64,000 nucleotides of DNA, taken from the NCBI RefSeq assembly GCF_005239225.2, contig NC_133297.1, forward strand, positions 3,728,392-3,792,391, read 5' to 3'. Each line of letters opens with the position of its first letter. The first letter of the stretch is position 1. The position numbers and the translations under genes were made by a program. Shown here in pieces: positions 23,081-34,925 of the stretch. Origin of the DNA: Populus alba. Lineage: Eukaryota > Streptophyta > Magnoliopsida > Malpighiales > Salicaceae. Below the pieces are notes generated by a model. It was given only the letters and a program-made list of their open reading frames with translations, was not told the origin of the DNA and did no database searches.

Positions 23081-25584
23081 CTGTAAGAAACAAATTTATG
23101 TTGCTATGACGATTCATTTAAGGCAAATAAGAGGAATTAATGGATGACTTGCTACTTCTTAATCCAATATAACTACGCATTTTCTTTTCATAATGCTTCA
23201 AATTTCTTTATTAGTGATTTCTTTCATGTTTTGGGGGAAAGTAGCAGTGCACTGTTGGGGGATGCATGGAAGGTGTACAGAGGTTGGAATTAGAAGATCA
23301 AGAGGATGTATCTTGATATGGCATGACTGTTCAGAATGACCGGTTATGACTGATTATGAAGACCAAGGATTTATAGTTTGTGTCAAACGGGGAATTCCTT
23401 CCTACTTTAAGTCATCTGTTTCAATGATATTACTTGTCATTTGTGTAATCATTTTGATTATAAAAGGAAATCCTAGTCTTATTGTAAAGATGTTCTAGCA
23501 TTTCAGGAAAGGCAGAGCAAATTGGTCAATCTTCGAACCTCCAAAATATAATTTCAACTTTACTATCATAAATAAAAAAAAAATTATAATATAATCATAA
23601 AAATTGGATTGAATTCAAGAAAAATTTTGCTTAATCTTCCTAGGAGAAACTAAAATAAATAAAACAAAGGGAATTGAACAATTAAAGAAATGAAATTCTA
23701 AAAATAAAATTGATAAATTGATATGTTGCTAACTCAGGGTTCATACATTCATTCCTATAAATTTGTATTGATCATCAAAGTAAAAATAAATGTTCTTTGA
23801 AGTCAAGTAAATAAATTCGATATCTCCTAAAGCTAAGAGGAATCGAGAAAACTATTAGTAAATTAATTAGACAAACTTTTCTAATTAATTCCTTATCATC
23901 AAATGAATTTAATATTGAAAATAAATTCTCATTCATTTTGTAGTAGCTTCTAGTGCAAAGTTTGACAAATTTATACTAAATAGTCGTTCAAAAGCTATAC
24001 AATTTAACTTAACTTATTCTTTCTTAATTTAGAGTTATAACAATTAAAATAATTCTTTTGCTTCCAACTCGGTCCCTAACAACAATACCAGATTAAAAAA
24101 AAAACTAAAAAATATATATGCCATCTCAAAACAATTCAGTTATCTTGAATAGAAATCAATATCATAATTCTGGAAAAAAAAGTATTTGAATCTAAAAGAA
24201 TTACAATAATAACATTACTTCTCATAACTTAATAATAGAGATGGTGTATATTCTCCTTTAACCAAAATTAAGAATTCATTACTCATGATTTCTGAAAATT
24301 CTAGGAGCAAAAATAAACTCTTTAAAAATTTTAGTGGCAAATATTTTTTTTTTCTTTTTTTGTCACATTAATCTCCTTCATTTTTTTTAATTCTAAGAGG
24401 TAGCTTTCATGATAAGATATCAAGGCTAAAGACTATAAGGTTATAAGCTCTAGAGAGTATCTATCTGATACCATTATATTTTCTTTAAACAATAAGGCTC
24501 CGATCTTATTAGTTTATCATCATATCAGGAGACAAAACCTATCGTCCAACATGCATCATGATTTTCATCTTGGAAATGATTTTATTTGACCCGGAGCCTT
24601 TAAAAAATTGTATCTCTCGACATGTAGATGAATTTAGGATTTTAAATCACTTGATTTTGATATTTGAAGCTCAAAATATGTTTGTTTAAATATTTAATGT
24701 GAAAGCAGAGAATTCTGCTACGAGTAAGATTCTGATCTTATTTTACAGGTCTAATTAGAGGTCCAAATAAAATCGGATTTCTTTTTATAATACCTTCCTA
24801 GAAAGCTGAATACGTGTAGTTTAACTATGATTAATCCACATTCCCATCTTGTAACTCCAACTTGATGAAAACCCTATCAGAAGTCCAAAATATAAAATGC
24901 AAAATTTCTTATTTTTTAGCAATTAATTCACCAAGTTTTTTAGACATGCCAAACTTATAAAATTACTTTCAATGAGCTCAAATAAACTTAAAACACATTC
25001 AAAGCATATGTGAAAGGAGTTTTGACAATTTGATATAAATTAGTCGTATTAGTTTCTCTTTTTGGCAATTCAGTAGAAGGGTCTGGTTTCCTCTTCTTCT
25101 TCTTATTATTTTTTTCGAATGAAATGGATGTAGAGCCGTGGCTATTTGCATCTGACTTTTATTGTAGGATGATGACTTGTTGCATTTATTTTGTGGTAGG
25201 TGTTAGTAACAAAAGCAGAAACAAGGGAGTAAAACAGTTCACTGAGCTTTTAAGCTAGTGGTCCTCGTTCAGGAATAAAATACTTTAGAGTCATGTCCAT
25301 TGGCAAAATCACTTCCCTAGGTGCGATTCGTCGCCTGATAGTTATTGTGAAGGATAAATCATTTCATTTTCCCCCATCCAGAAATTCTCTGTTTAAGCAT
25401 TCAATACATGTTGACTTCTTATCTCTGATGAAATTGCATGAACACTTGGCTCCCAGTGATTTTTCAAAATCCCAACAGTGAGTCTAGTTCTTCAGCTATG
25501 GTAGATATATGCAGGTTCTCAGCCCCTCCTCGTGGGAGTTCACAAGTTAAATTCGTGAGTGAATTAACACTCCTGGTATTTCAG
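23081..25584. other. AT-rich intergenic region
   Basis: No gene supported. A block near 23.38-23.53 kb has TATAAAAGG and could be part of an LTR, but no ends were found. 24.4-24.5 kb includes a fragment like other dispersed repeats of the window. Confidence 0.45.
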
Positions 25585-27402
25585 TTATGGAGTTTGAGCA
25601 CCCACACTATCCCTCATGTGTATCCACAATTGACCTATGACAGACTCTATAAAATCCAATTGCGGGTGAGCTATCCCCCCAGATATGAACTCTGAAACCC
25701 TACTATCAACTTCTATAGCACTACTGCCAACCTCCTTCTTTGCCCCCCTTCTCCTCATCAATCCATTGATTTCTTTCACATCTTTCCACCGCTCCTCCAT
25801 GGCATATAAGTTCCTCATCATGACATAGATTCCATTGTTACCTGGCTCCATATTGACAGCCTGATTTAGTACTCTCTGCGCTCTAGTAACATCGTTGGAG
25901 AATCCACAGGCAAATGAAAAGGAGCTCAGAATTATTCCATTAGCCTCAAAAGGCATACTTTTAATCAAATTCTCAGCTTCGTCTAAGCACCCTGCCCTCC
26001 CTAATAAATCAACTAAGCATCCATAATGCTCAATTTTTGGGCTAAGCCCAGATTCGATCATGGCTTTAAACTGTCCTTTCCCTTCCTCTACCAAACCACC
26101 ATGGCTGCAAGCAGATAAAACACCAGTCATGGTTATGTCATTTGGCTTAATTCCTTCCTGTTGCATCTCTGAAAATGCCTCCAGTGCTTCACTAGCAAGC
26201 CCATTCATTGCAAATCCATTTATCAAAGCATTCCAGGTAGCCGTTTCCTTTTTAGGGATCTCGCTAAAAACTTTTCTTGCTTTTGATATTTCTCCGCATT
26301 TTGCATACATATCGACAAGTGAAGTACATACATTGACTGCTGCATCAAATTTCTTCCTCTGAACAAATCGATGTACCCATTCACCCAATTCCAGAGCACC
26401 CAAAGTGGCGATAGCTGGAAGAATGCTTACAACTGTTACTTCATTTGGTTCAAACACCGTGCTTGACTGCAACTCGCGAAACAATTTTAAGGCTTCATGG
26501 GGTTGCTTATTCTGACAGTATCCACCAATCATCGCATTCCAAGAGATAAGGTTCTTCTCCGGCATAGCATCAAACAAAAACCTAGCAGATAAAACATCAC
26601 CATTATTACAGTACCCATAAATCATACTGGTCCAAGAAATCACATTCCTTTCCGGCATCTCATCAAACAAACTCCTCGCAGATTCCATATCTCCCACTTT
26701 AACATATCCATCAATCAGAAGATTAAATGCCGCAGAATCTCTCCCAGGCATCAGCTTAAATAGAAACCACGCATTGCCCATATCCCCGCGCCTCACATAC
26801 CCACCAATTAGCGCAGTCCACGACACTAAACTTCTATCAGGCATATCATTAAACACCTTCCTTGCCAAACCCAATTTCCCAAACTTTGCGTACATATCCA
26901 CCAATGCCGTTGACACATACATGTCAAAGCAAAACCCAATTTTCACAACATGACCATGCGTCTCTGAACCTTCCCAAACAGCCATCCTCAAAGCACAACA
27001 CTTCGCCAACACAGTAAAAGTGAAATTATCAGGCACAAAACATGTTTCTCGCCTAAGATCTTTATAAAGAGTGAAAGCATCAGCTAATTGGCGCATAACC
27101 ACATGAGATTTTATCATAGAATTGCAAAGGAAGGTGTCACCTCTGTGAGACCTATTATCGAACAAGTGGCGAGCATGACGGATACTAGAGAGCTGCCCAC
27201 AAGTGCTTATGAATTTAGTAAGAATGTTAACATTAGCATCAATGGCGTTCCGAAGAATGAGAGCGTGGATTTGCAAGAGGGTTTTTCTTGTCCTGCATCG
27301 TTGAAGAAGAAACAGGCACTCTCTTTCCATTGGACTCCAAAGAATACCTTGTTGCTGCTTCTGGTCTAGCATTGCATAATTTGAATCAATAAATATAACC
27401 AA
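25585..27402 (-). CDS. Pentatricopeptide repeat (PPR) protein, PLS class with E domain
   Basis: An intronless 605-residue frame, typical of plant PPR genes. From about residue 75 it carries successive P, L and S motifs such as YVSTALVDMYAKFGKLGLARKVF and SWNAMIGGYCQNKQPHEALKLF. It ends with an E/E+ type region (HYGCLVDLLGRAGCLDEAENLI, then VGSSAIEVDSRVSEFISG). There is no DYW deaminase domain. PLS-E proteins bind organelle RNA and usually specify C-to-U editing sites with a partner supplying the deaminase. The most likely family relative is At2g44880, which lies beside ARABIDILLO-1 in Arabidopsis. The first 20 residues are poorly conserved in type and the true start may be the internal Met at residue 11 or 26. 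No frameshift seen. Confidence 0.93.
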   Translation of the reverse strand: MVIFIDSNYAMLDQKQQQGILWSPMERECLFLLQRCRTRKTLLQIHALILRNAIDANVNILTKFISTCGQLSSIRHARHLFDNRSHRGDTFLCNSMIKSHVVMRQLADAFTLYKDLRRETCFVPDNFTFTVLAKCCALRMAVWEGSETHGHVVKIGFCFDMYVSTALVDMYAKFGKLGLARKVFNDMPDRSLVSWTALIGGYVRRGDMGNAWFLFKLMPGRDSAAFNLLIDGYVKVGDMESARSLFDEMPERNVISWTSMIYGYCNNGDVLSARFLFDAMPEKNLISWNAMIGGYCQNKQPHEALKLFRELQSSTVFEPNEVTVVSILPAIATLGALELGEWVHRFVQRKKFDAAVNVCTSLVDMYAKCGEISKARKVFSEIPKKETATWNALINGFAMNGLASEALEAFSEMQQEGIKPNDITMTGVLSACSHGGLVEEGKGQFKAMIESGLSPKIEHYGCLVDLLGRAGCLDEAENLIKSMPFEANGIILSSFSFACGFSNDVTRAQRVLNQAVNMEPGNNGIYVMMRNLYAMEERWKDVKEINGLMRRRGAKKEVGSSAIEVDSRVSEFISGGIAHPQLDFIESVIGQLWIHMRDSVGAQTP

Positions 27403-28810
27403 TTTAGCTTTAGCACAAAAAGAAAATATGTCTTTAACTTTTCTCTTCTCTCCACCTTATCATCCAAATTATTGTTTCTGCTTCTTTGCTTTTGAATCGA
27501 GAGGTTGTGCAAATGAATGATAGCCGTCTGCATTTTGATTTTTTAAGACAAACTGGACCTGTTGTCCCTTTATAGACTCCCAGGCCCAGTCCATAGTATA
27601 TTTTTCTTTTTCAAGAAAGCCCGTAGTCTATTGAGGCCTCCTTTGCTTCGGCCAGGTAATTAAGGTGTACTAAGAACTTGTTTATTTTTTTATTTTTAAT
27701 GTTTTTGGGAAAACAATTATTTTTATTTTTATTTTTTTAAAATTAATTTTTTCAACATATTTTTTTTTATTTGATATAATAATATAAAAATTAAATTTTA
27801 AAAAATAAAAAATATTATTTTAAAATAAAAAACACTTAAAAAAATCACAAGCTGAAACAAAAAAGAAAAACTGGTTTTTTCATTTTCATTTGTTTGTAGG
27901 GAAGAGTGATTTTCTTATTAATGAACTTGCATACCAGTTGTCCTCGCGAAGCGAGTAGCACGAGATATAATACGAATTTTATCAATCTATTTTTAATCTT
28001 AAAAATAAAAGAATAATTTTCTTGAAGATATCAAAATGGCAACAACACATTAGGGATCTGAATTGGAAAAACGTTTCAAACTATATAGTTAAAGTGCATA
28101 TCGTGTATATTTAAATAACTCAAATATCATATATAAGTTGAAAGTTGATCTTATTATAAAAATATATCTCATTTGAGTCGTATTATAGCTGTTAAATTAA
28201 TTTAAAAAGTGGTTTAGAAAAATAATTGGACCTGTAAATTACTGAATTAATTATTTTTATTAAAATAGCAATATTTTAAGTTTTTCTTGATGTTGAATAA
28301 TCTAAATTTAATGGAGTTAATATCATACGGATTTATCTAAAGAACTCACTCTTTCAAGGCTATTATATATTAGTTTAATAATTACGAGTCTTGATAAGAC
28401 CAGACCTACTATTTGTATTACGGAAGGGATTGATAAGGATATAAAATATATATATATATAAGGCGAATAAGAGAAACCAGGAAATGCCATGGCATGGTAA
28501 AATAAACGCATAATTTAATCAAATTATTTTCATAAATGAACAAATCATGTTAAGCATACAAAATCATATTATATCAATAAAGTGAAGTATAAGTTTGATC
28601 TTCAAAAAAATATACTTATTAAAATTAACAATCACGAATGTTTAAAAGACTAGTCTTATTTAAAAAAAAAAATATATATAAAATACCTGAATAAAAAAAA
28701 AATACAAAACCATATCATATAAGTCACCGTATCCATAATAAAAGAAGAGTGGATAAAGGAAAAGGGGAAAAGATCCACTGAAGAGCGATATGATCTCCAT
28801 CAACATAATT
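27403..28810. other. Intergenic between PPR and H+-ATPase genes
   Basis: Contains the PPR promoter region, an AT-rich dispersed repeat at about 27690-27860 (see repeat family finding), and a short TA run near 28447. The two genes are tail-to-head on the minus strand. Confidence 0.5.
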
Positions 28811-31800
28811 TTACACAGTGTAATGCTGATTCATGGAATCAATATCCAAGCCCCTTAGCTTGGCAAATGACTCAACCTTGCCTTTCAGTGTATGAAGCTC
28901 TCTCATCCTGCACAATCAAAACACGGAATCAAGACCCAGACAGCATAGATTATCCAGCCGTGATGAAACTCTTGCCATCTTAAGGACTTGTGGTGGCCAT
29001 CAAAAGTTCTCTATCCTTTAAGCAAGTCACAGACATGGATATTCTTTTGACACAGATGTGCATGGTGGTGTGTTCCAGTAGAAGACAAACTAACCTTGCA
29101 ATTTCTGCTCGCCTTTTCGCTTCTTCTGCCATGAGATTGATGTCTCCGAAGGTATTTCTCTCGGAAAACATTTTTGTCTCGGCGGACTGAAGGCCATGTA
29201 GTGTTCGCTGCTCAGCCGCCCACGCCGCCGAACGAGCTTCCTTCCCAAAGTCCTTTTTGTTGGTAAAAGCAGTCTACAACAATTGAAAAGAAAAACGAAT
29301 CAAGAAATGCATTTCGAAGTTTGCAAAGACCTGTAGAAGTAACCACTCACAAGTTGTTCACAACAGTGAACAAATTCGGAAGTGACTGGCTAATATTATA
29401 CAATATTGTTGATATAATTAAGGATATTTAGCATTAGTGTCAGAATTTACTCACCCTTTGGTCTATAATATTATTCCAGGCTCTTCCACTTAGAGCGTAT
29501 CGGACAGCGAATTTGATAGGATCCAGCAGAAAGTAAGTCAATATATTGTACACCCAAATGACGGCTGTCCAGCCCCAACCAATACTTCTGATTCCAGCAA
29601 ATTTCCAGGTTGCAGTAGCAGAGATGACTGTTGCAACCTGCAAAGATTAAAGCAGTCATAACTACCAATGACGAGACTAGAGGCTCCTTCGAGTAAAAGA
29701 GTAGGTGTAGAGTAAATGCTAGTGGACATGCTATGAGGCATATATAGCAGCAGAGGCTACCCATTTTTCTAACAAAAACATGGAAGTTAAAGAAGTTTAG
29801 AAGGATGCTTATCGTTTTTTCAGTGCCCCCTTCCCCATGCTAGGATTCTTACTCATAAAAAATGAAATGTTTTGTTAAATACTCTGATGGCTATAACCTA
29901 ATGCAAGAAATGTTTTTGTGGGCATTGGTAAGAGAGATGGTTTCCCCCGAGAACAGTTGATGGGGAATCCAGCAAGTTCTAATCATTGTTCCTTCAAGTT
30001 AAATTCATAACATATATCAGATTATAAAACTATGAAATGACATATCCCATACCAGTTGGGCAATAATGAAGGCAGAAACAAGCAGAAGGCCTGGACGTTC
30101 CAGGAATGACCAGCTCCGGGAGCGAGTCACGAATATCAAGGCCTGACTAATGGTGCTGACTTGAAGATACACAGCAGATGCCAATTGTTCTTTAAGTGGA
30201 TTGGCAATTTTTTCATCCGTCATGTTAAAATGGTGCTGGTTGAAGTCCCTCACATTAAAATGTTCCTGCCAAGAGAAAAAAAATAATCAGGAAATAAAAG
30301 AGATCAAGAGGTTGAACTGGTAAAATAATTCATAGCTTTCTCACGAAGTAATTACTGTCCTTTCTCAATCTCAATATGGCATGTATGTGCTCTTTATACC
30401 GAGAGGAAAACTTCAGAGACCAGCAGAATTCTACAGTAAAAGAGATGAATGCTAGCTAACGAAAGAGGGGAATTACCGGGAAGAAGTTAGTTTCATAAGC
30501 TAACCAGAAGAATACGACAGACATTAGAGCCAGGTAACTACCAAGAACAACACCAGTAGCAAAAATTTCACTGAGCTTCCAACTGTCAGGGAGGGGAGAA
30601 GGCTTGACTCTGTCCTTGGATATGGTCATGATAGTACCTGGAAGCAAAAACTTAAATCAAACAACAAGCAAGAGAGATAATAATGACAAATAAAAAGGAA
30701 TTTATAACACTTTAGATAAATAAATAGAGGCAGAGAAGCTAATAATGCTAACCATCATTGAGAATGGCAATGACAAGAACCATGAAAGGAGGGAAGTCAA
30801 ATTTCCAGAAGACAGTCAGCAACATAAACCCTAGCTGTTGCGCAAAAGCCATATGAGACAAGCCAGAGGTAGAATACATTTTACACATTTTCATTTGTAA
30901 CATTGTAGTTTTCAAGGGAAGCTTACCACTATACGAATAGTGATAGACACAGCATATATCTGTCAAATAAAAAAAATATGGATTCATAATCAGAACATCA
31001 AGTTTTCACTCCTAGTTTGATCAAACCGTGAATATATTTGGTGTTGAAAGAGCGTAAGCTTACTGTATAATTTTTCATTCTCTGGAAGATTGCACGGCTT
31101 GTTAAGACAGCACTAATGATTACACTCAGCCCAGGTTCAGTCAGAACTATATCAGAAGCACTACGGGCAGCGTCTGTTGAATCTGCTACAGCAATTCCAA
31201 TGTCAGCTTTCTTTAAGGCAGGGGCATCGTTCACTCCATCACCAGTCATTCCACATATATGCTTTCTAGCTTGTAGTCTCCTCACAATCTCATATTTATG
31301 TTCTGCAAAAGAGAAAAATGGAATAGGAATCATAAAAACAAGCACTGTTATACAGTTATTGTCTTTAAAATATGACTAGTGACATACCGGGGAAGACACC
31401 AGCAAAACCATCAGCTTTCTCAATGAGCTCATCAATTGGAAGTCCTCCAACTGCATCATCTTTGCCTTCACCGAGCAGGGATGAAGATGGGTACATATTT
31501 GTGCCCATTCCAAGCCTCCTTCCTGTTTCCTTGGCAATTGCGAGTTGGTCACCTAAAGAGAGATTTTCATTAGATGAAATCACAGTTTAAGTGTATACTG
31601 TAAATTTAATAACAAAGTTTAACTGAGATACATCTAAAGCCTGACATGCAATTTTCTTATTTTGTTTCCTCAAACTTTGATAATCAAAAGATAAAAGAAA
31701 ACAAAATCATTAAACCGGAATGATAGGTGAAATAAAGGACAAGAATCACACTTAAATGTTGGTAATATTAGAGCCTCTACCTGTAATCATTTTAACACTG

Positions 31801-34800
31801 ACACCAAGATCCAGTGCTCGTCTAATTGTTTCAGCACTGTCGTGGCGTGGAGGGTCAAAGAGTGGGAGAAGCCCAACAAATTCCCAGGGTCCACCTGGAC
31901 TGTCCTTTGTACCAGCAGGCACTCCCTAGAGAAGAAAGGTACTTCATTGTTTCAAAAGGTGCACAGAGAAGAACATATAACATGCATGTATTAGAGCATC
32001 AAGATTTCAGCAATCACCTGGCGAGCAACTGCAAGGGATCTAAGTCCGCGTTCTGCAAATTTGTCAATTATTGAATGTACCCTTCGCTCGATTTCTGTTT
32101 TGTTGTGTGCCAGATGAAGAATCTACGCAGCATAAATACTAAAGATGTCAGATGTTGCATATTATGGTTAACTGGTTATTCTTGTGTTCTTGATATTTTA
32201 TGTTCTACCTGTTCTGGTGCACCTTTGCTGACTCTCTGCATTTTCCCAGCAGCATCTATGTATGTAAGAGCAGTCCTTTTGTCAGTTGGATTAAATGGAA
32301 GGAAGTGAACTTCTTGAATCCCAGCTCGTGCCTTACAAACAATTACAGAATACATAACAAGGGTTTGTCAAAATTCATAGGGAAAGCCGGGATCAGTTAC
32401 ACAAACTGTAAATGTAAGTCCTGCAGAAAATGCTCGTATGGGGTTTTCATGTGCAAGTCAAAAACTATCTTCAGACACTAAACCCCAAGAAATTGTTAGT
32501 AGATAGGTCATCAAAGTATTGAAATCCACAAACTAACTTCGTAACATTAACATTTTGACTCTTGAAGAAATTCTAGAATCAATGAAATGAGAAGCCCAAC
32601 ATTAAAAAAAATATAATGAAATACCTCCTTAGGGTCTGCCAACATTGAAACAATTGCACAATCAATAGCATCTTGGTTCTCTAATCTAGACGCTCTTGCA
32701 GCCATAAGCACAACCATATCCTTGTCAACATCTTTGGCAAAAACCTGCAAGAGAATGGATAATGTTTTAGATAAAAGTAATTTCTGTACCATGTATGATT
32801 TTTAGAATAGGAAAGATTACTTTTTTTTTTTCTTTTCTTTTTCCTGTGAGTCTGTCTACTATTTTTTAATCCAAGCTATCATAAGTTGAGCATAGAGAAA
32901 TCAAGAGTAGAACCTCAATCATATTTTTGTCCACTGAAAGCTTGTTGAGAGTCAATGTGCCTGTTTTATCACTGCAAAGGACATCCATTCCAGCCATTTC
33001 TTCAATGGCAGTCATTCTCTTGTTATAGCACCCTGTGGAAGACATAGATGGCTGTTATTCGAGTACTCTTTCAGCTGTCTCATCATCAATCAGGACTCTT
33101 TAAATTAAATGAATGGTTTTGTAGCTAATAAAAAAGTTCTTTGGATATGATTCCACAAACCTGCTGAGACAGGCGATGCGAACCAATAGCCATTGTAACT
33201 GACAGAACAGTGGGCATTGCAATTGGGATCCCACCAATTAACAGGACAAGTAGATTATCAATGCCAACTCGGTATCCCCTCTCTTGAATCCCATATATCA
33301 CGATGATCTCAATAACCATCCCAGCTGCAATTGAGCAAATGCAGAAGTTTCCAATTGCTGTTAAAACCTGGAGCCATCACACAAATTTAACTGGTTACCT
33401 ACTTGTGTGGAAACAGTACTACCATGGTTTTCACTTTAAAAAAAGGTTAAGATTGATAATGACAATATCTGTTCTTGGAAATGTTTCAGAACTCAGGCAT
33501 GAGATTAAGAAACTTCTTCTCATTTAGCCTCGTTTTTTGCTATTATGCAGAGAGTCATAAAGCTCTTAACGAACCTTTTGGAAATGTCCAACATGTGTAG
33601 TGTTCTCAACAAGATGAGCTGCCTTGCCAAAGAAAGTATGAACTCCAGTAGCAATGACAACTGCTTCAATTTCACCCTGCTTGCATGTTGAACCTGAATA
33701 AACTCCGTCACCAGGACCCTTGGTTACTGGAAGTGATTCTCCGGTAAGAGCAGACTGCAATTACAATATTTGAAAACCAAAGGTAAACGTTTGAAGTTTC
33801 ACTGAAAACAGTTTGCTCTCTCATCACATACTCGAAGAGGCATGAACAGAGATCCTACAACTCAATTTTTACCCGCTAAAATTATGAACTTGTATGCTCA
33901 TACTGTGGTCAATAACTACCTGGTCAATCTTTAATGGATCCCCTTCCAAAAGACGTGCATCGGCAGGAATAATATCACCAAGTTTTATGCTAACAATATC
34001 CCCAGGAACCAGCACCGAAGCTTCTTCTTCACTCCATCTTCCATCACGTAGAACCTGGTAAGTGGAGATAGAAGTCAATCCAAGCGGCGATATGATAATG
34101 GAAAATACAAATAAAAGGGAACTGGTGTTTGTAGACCTTAGCTTTCGGGGCCAACCGAGCCATAAGAGCAGCAGCTGCATTGCCAGCATTGTTTTCCTCT
34201 ATAAAACTGATGGTTGAATTGATTATAAGCAAGGTGATGATGCCAACAAAATCATGATAGTCTGCACTCTTGTTCTGCAAAAGAAGGCTTTATCAAAATC
34301 TACGCCACCTCTGATACAAATCAACCATCTCTTGATTCAAGTTGCTATACCGATCATCAAATGACACTGCAAATGCATGATAAATGGATTAAGAAATAGA
34401 TTTAATTACCCCTCCATGTGCAAGACCAATGGCCATGATTGCTGCAGCTTCCATGACCCATGACAGTGGATTCCACATAAATCCCAAAAACTTCAGTATC
34501 TTGCTTTCCTGCAGAATAAGGAACAAATAAATCATCAAAAATCACATAAAACACGGATTAAAAATGATGCAATGATGAGTATGTCGTTTCCAACCTTTTT
34601 CTCTTCAAGTTTATTGTACCCAAACAAATCCAACCTCTCTCGAACATCATTAGCGGTCAAACCTTCTCTTGTACACTTGAGATTGTCGAAAACTTCTTCA
34701 AGGGGTATATTTTCCTGCATGAAGCCATTTTCTTTTTTACGAAATAGGTGGCTTGGTACAAGACATTCAACGTAAGCATCAAAGAACAACCCTATTCCTA

Positions 34801-34925
34801 TTTTCTCTTCTCCCTTTCCTTCTCTTAAGAAGTATAACTAAACACGTATCATTTTACAACAAAGAACATACCAGATCTACAGCTTCCTTGTTAATGGCAT
34901 CATGGGCAATCGAATTCTCAGCCAT
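28811..34925 (-). CDS. AHA7: Plasma-membrane H+-ATPase (P3A type)
   Basis: Twenty-one coding exons on the minus strand: 34925-34872, 34714-34595, 34508-34410, 34274-34137, 34054-33920, 33754-33575, 33367-33161, 33032-32914, 32744-32625, 32331-32209, 32123-32018, 31925-31781, 31552-31388, 31302-31064, 30959-30927, 30834-30753, 30637-30477, 30265-30053, 29637-29455, 29273-29095 and 28907-28811. The product is about 965 residues, with TGES (actuator), CSDKTGTLT (phosphorylated Asp near 333), KGAPEQ (ATP binding) and [13 protein letters not shown]. It ends QHYTV, whose penultimate Thr is the known phosphorylation and 14-3-3 site. It pumps protons to energise transport. Exon 8 is 119 nt where 120 is needed (missing A near 33020) and exon 11 is 106 nt where 105 is needed (extra A, T5 run near 32098-32102 on plus). 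The symbol is inferred from synteny with At3g60330. Confidence 0.95.
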
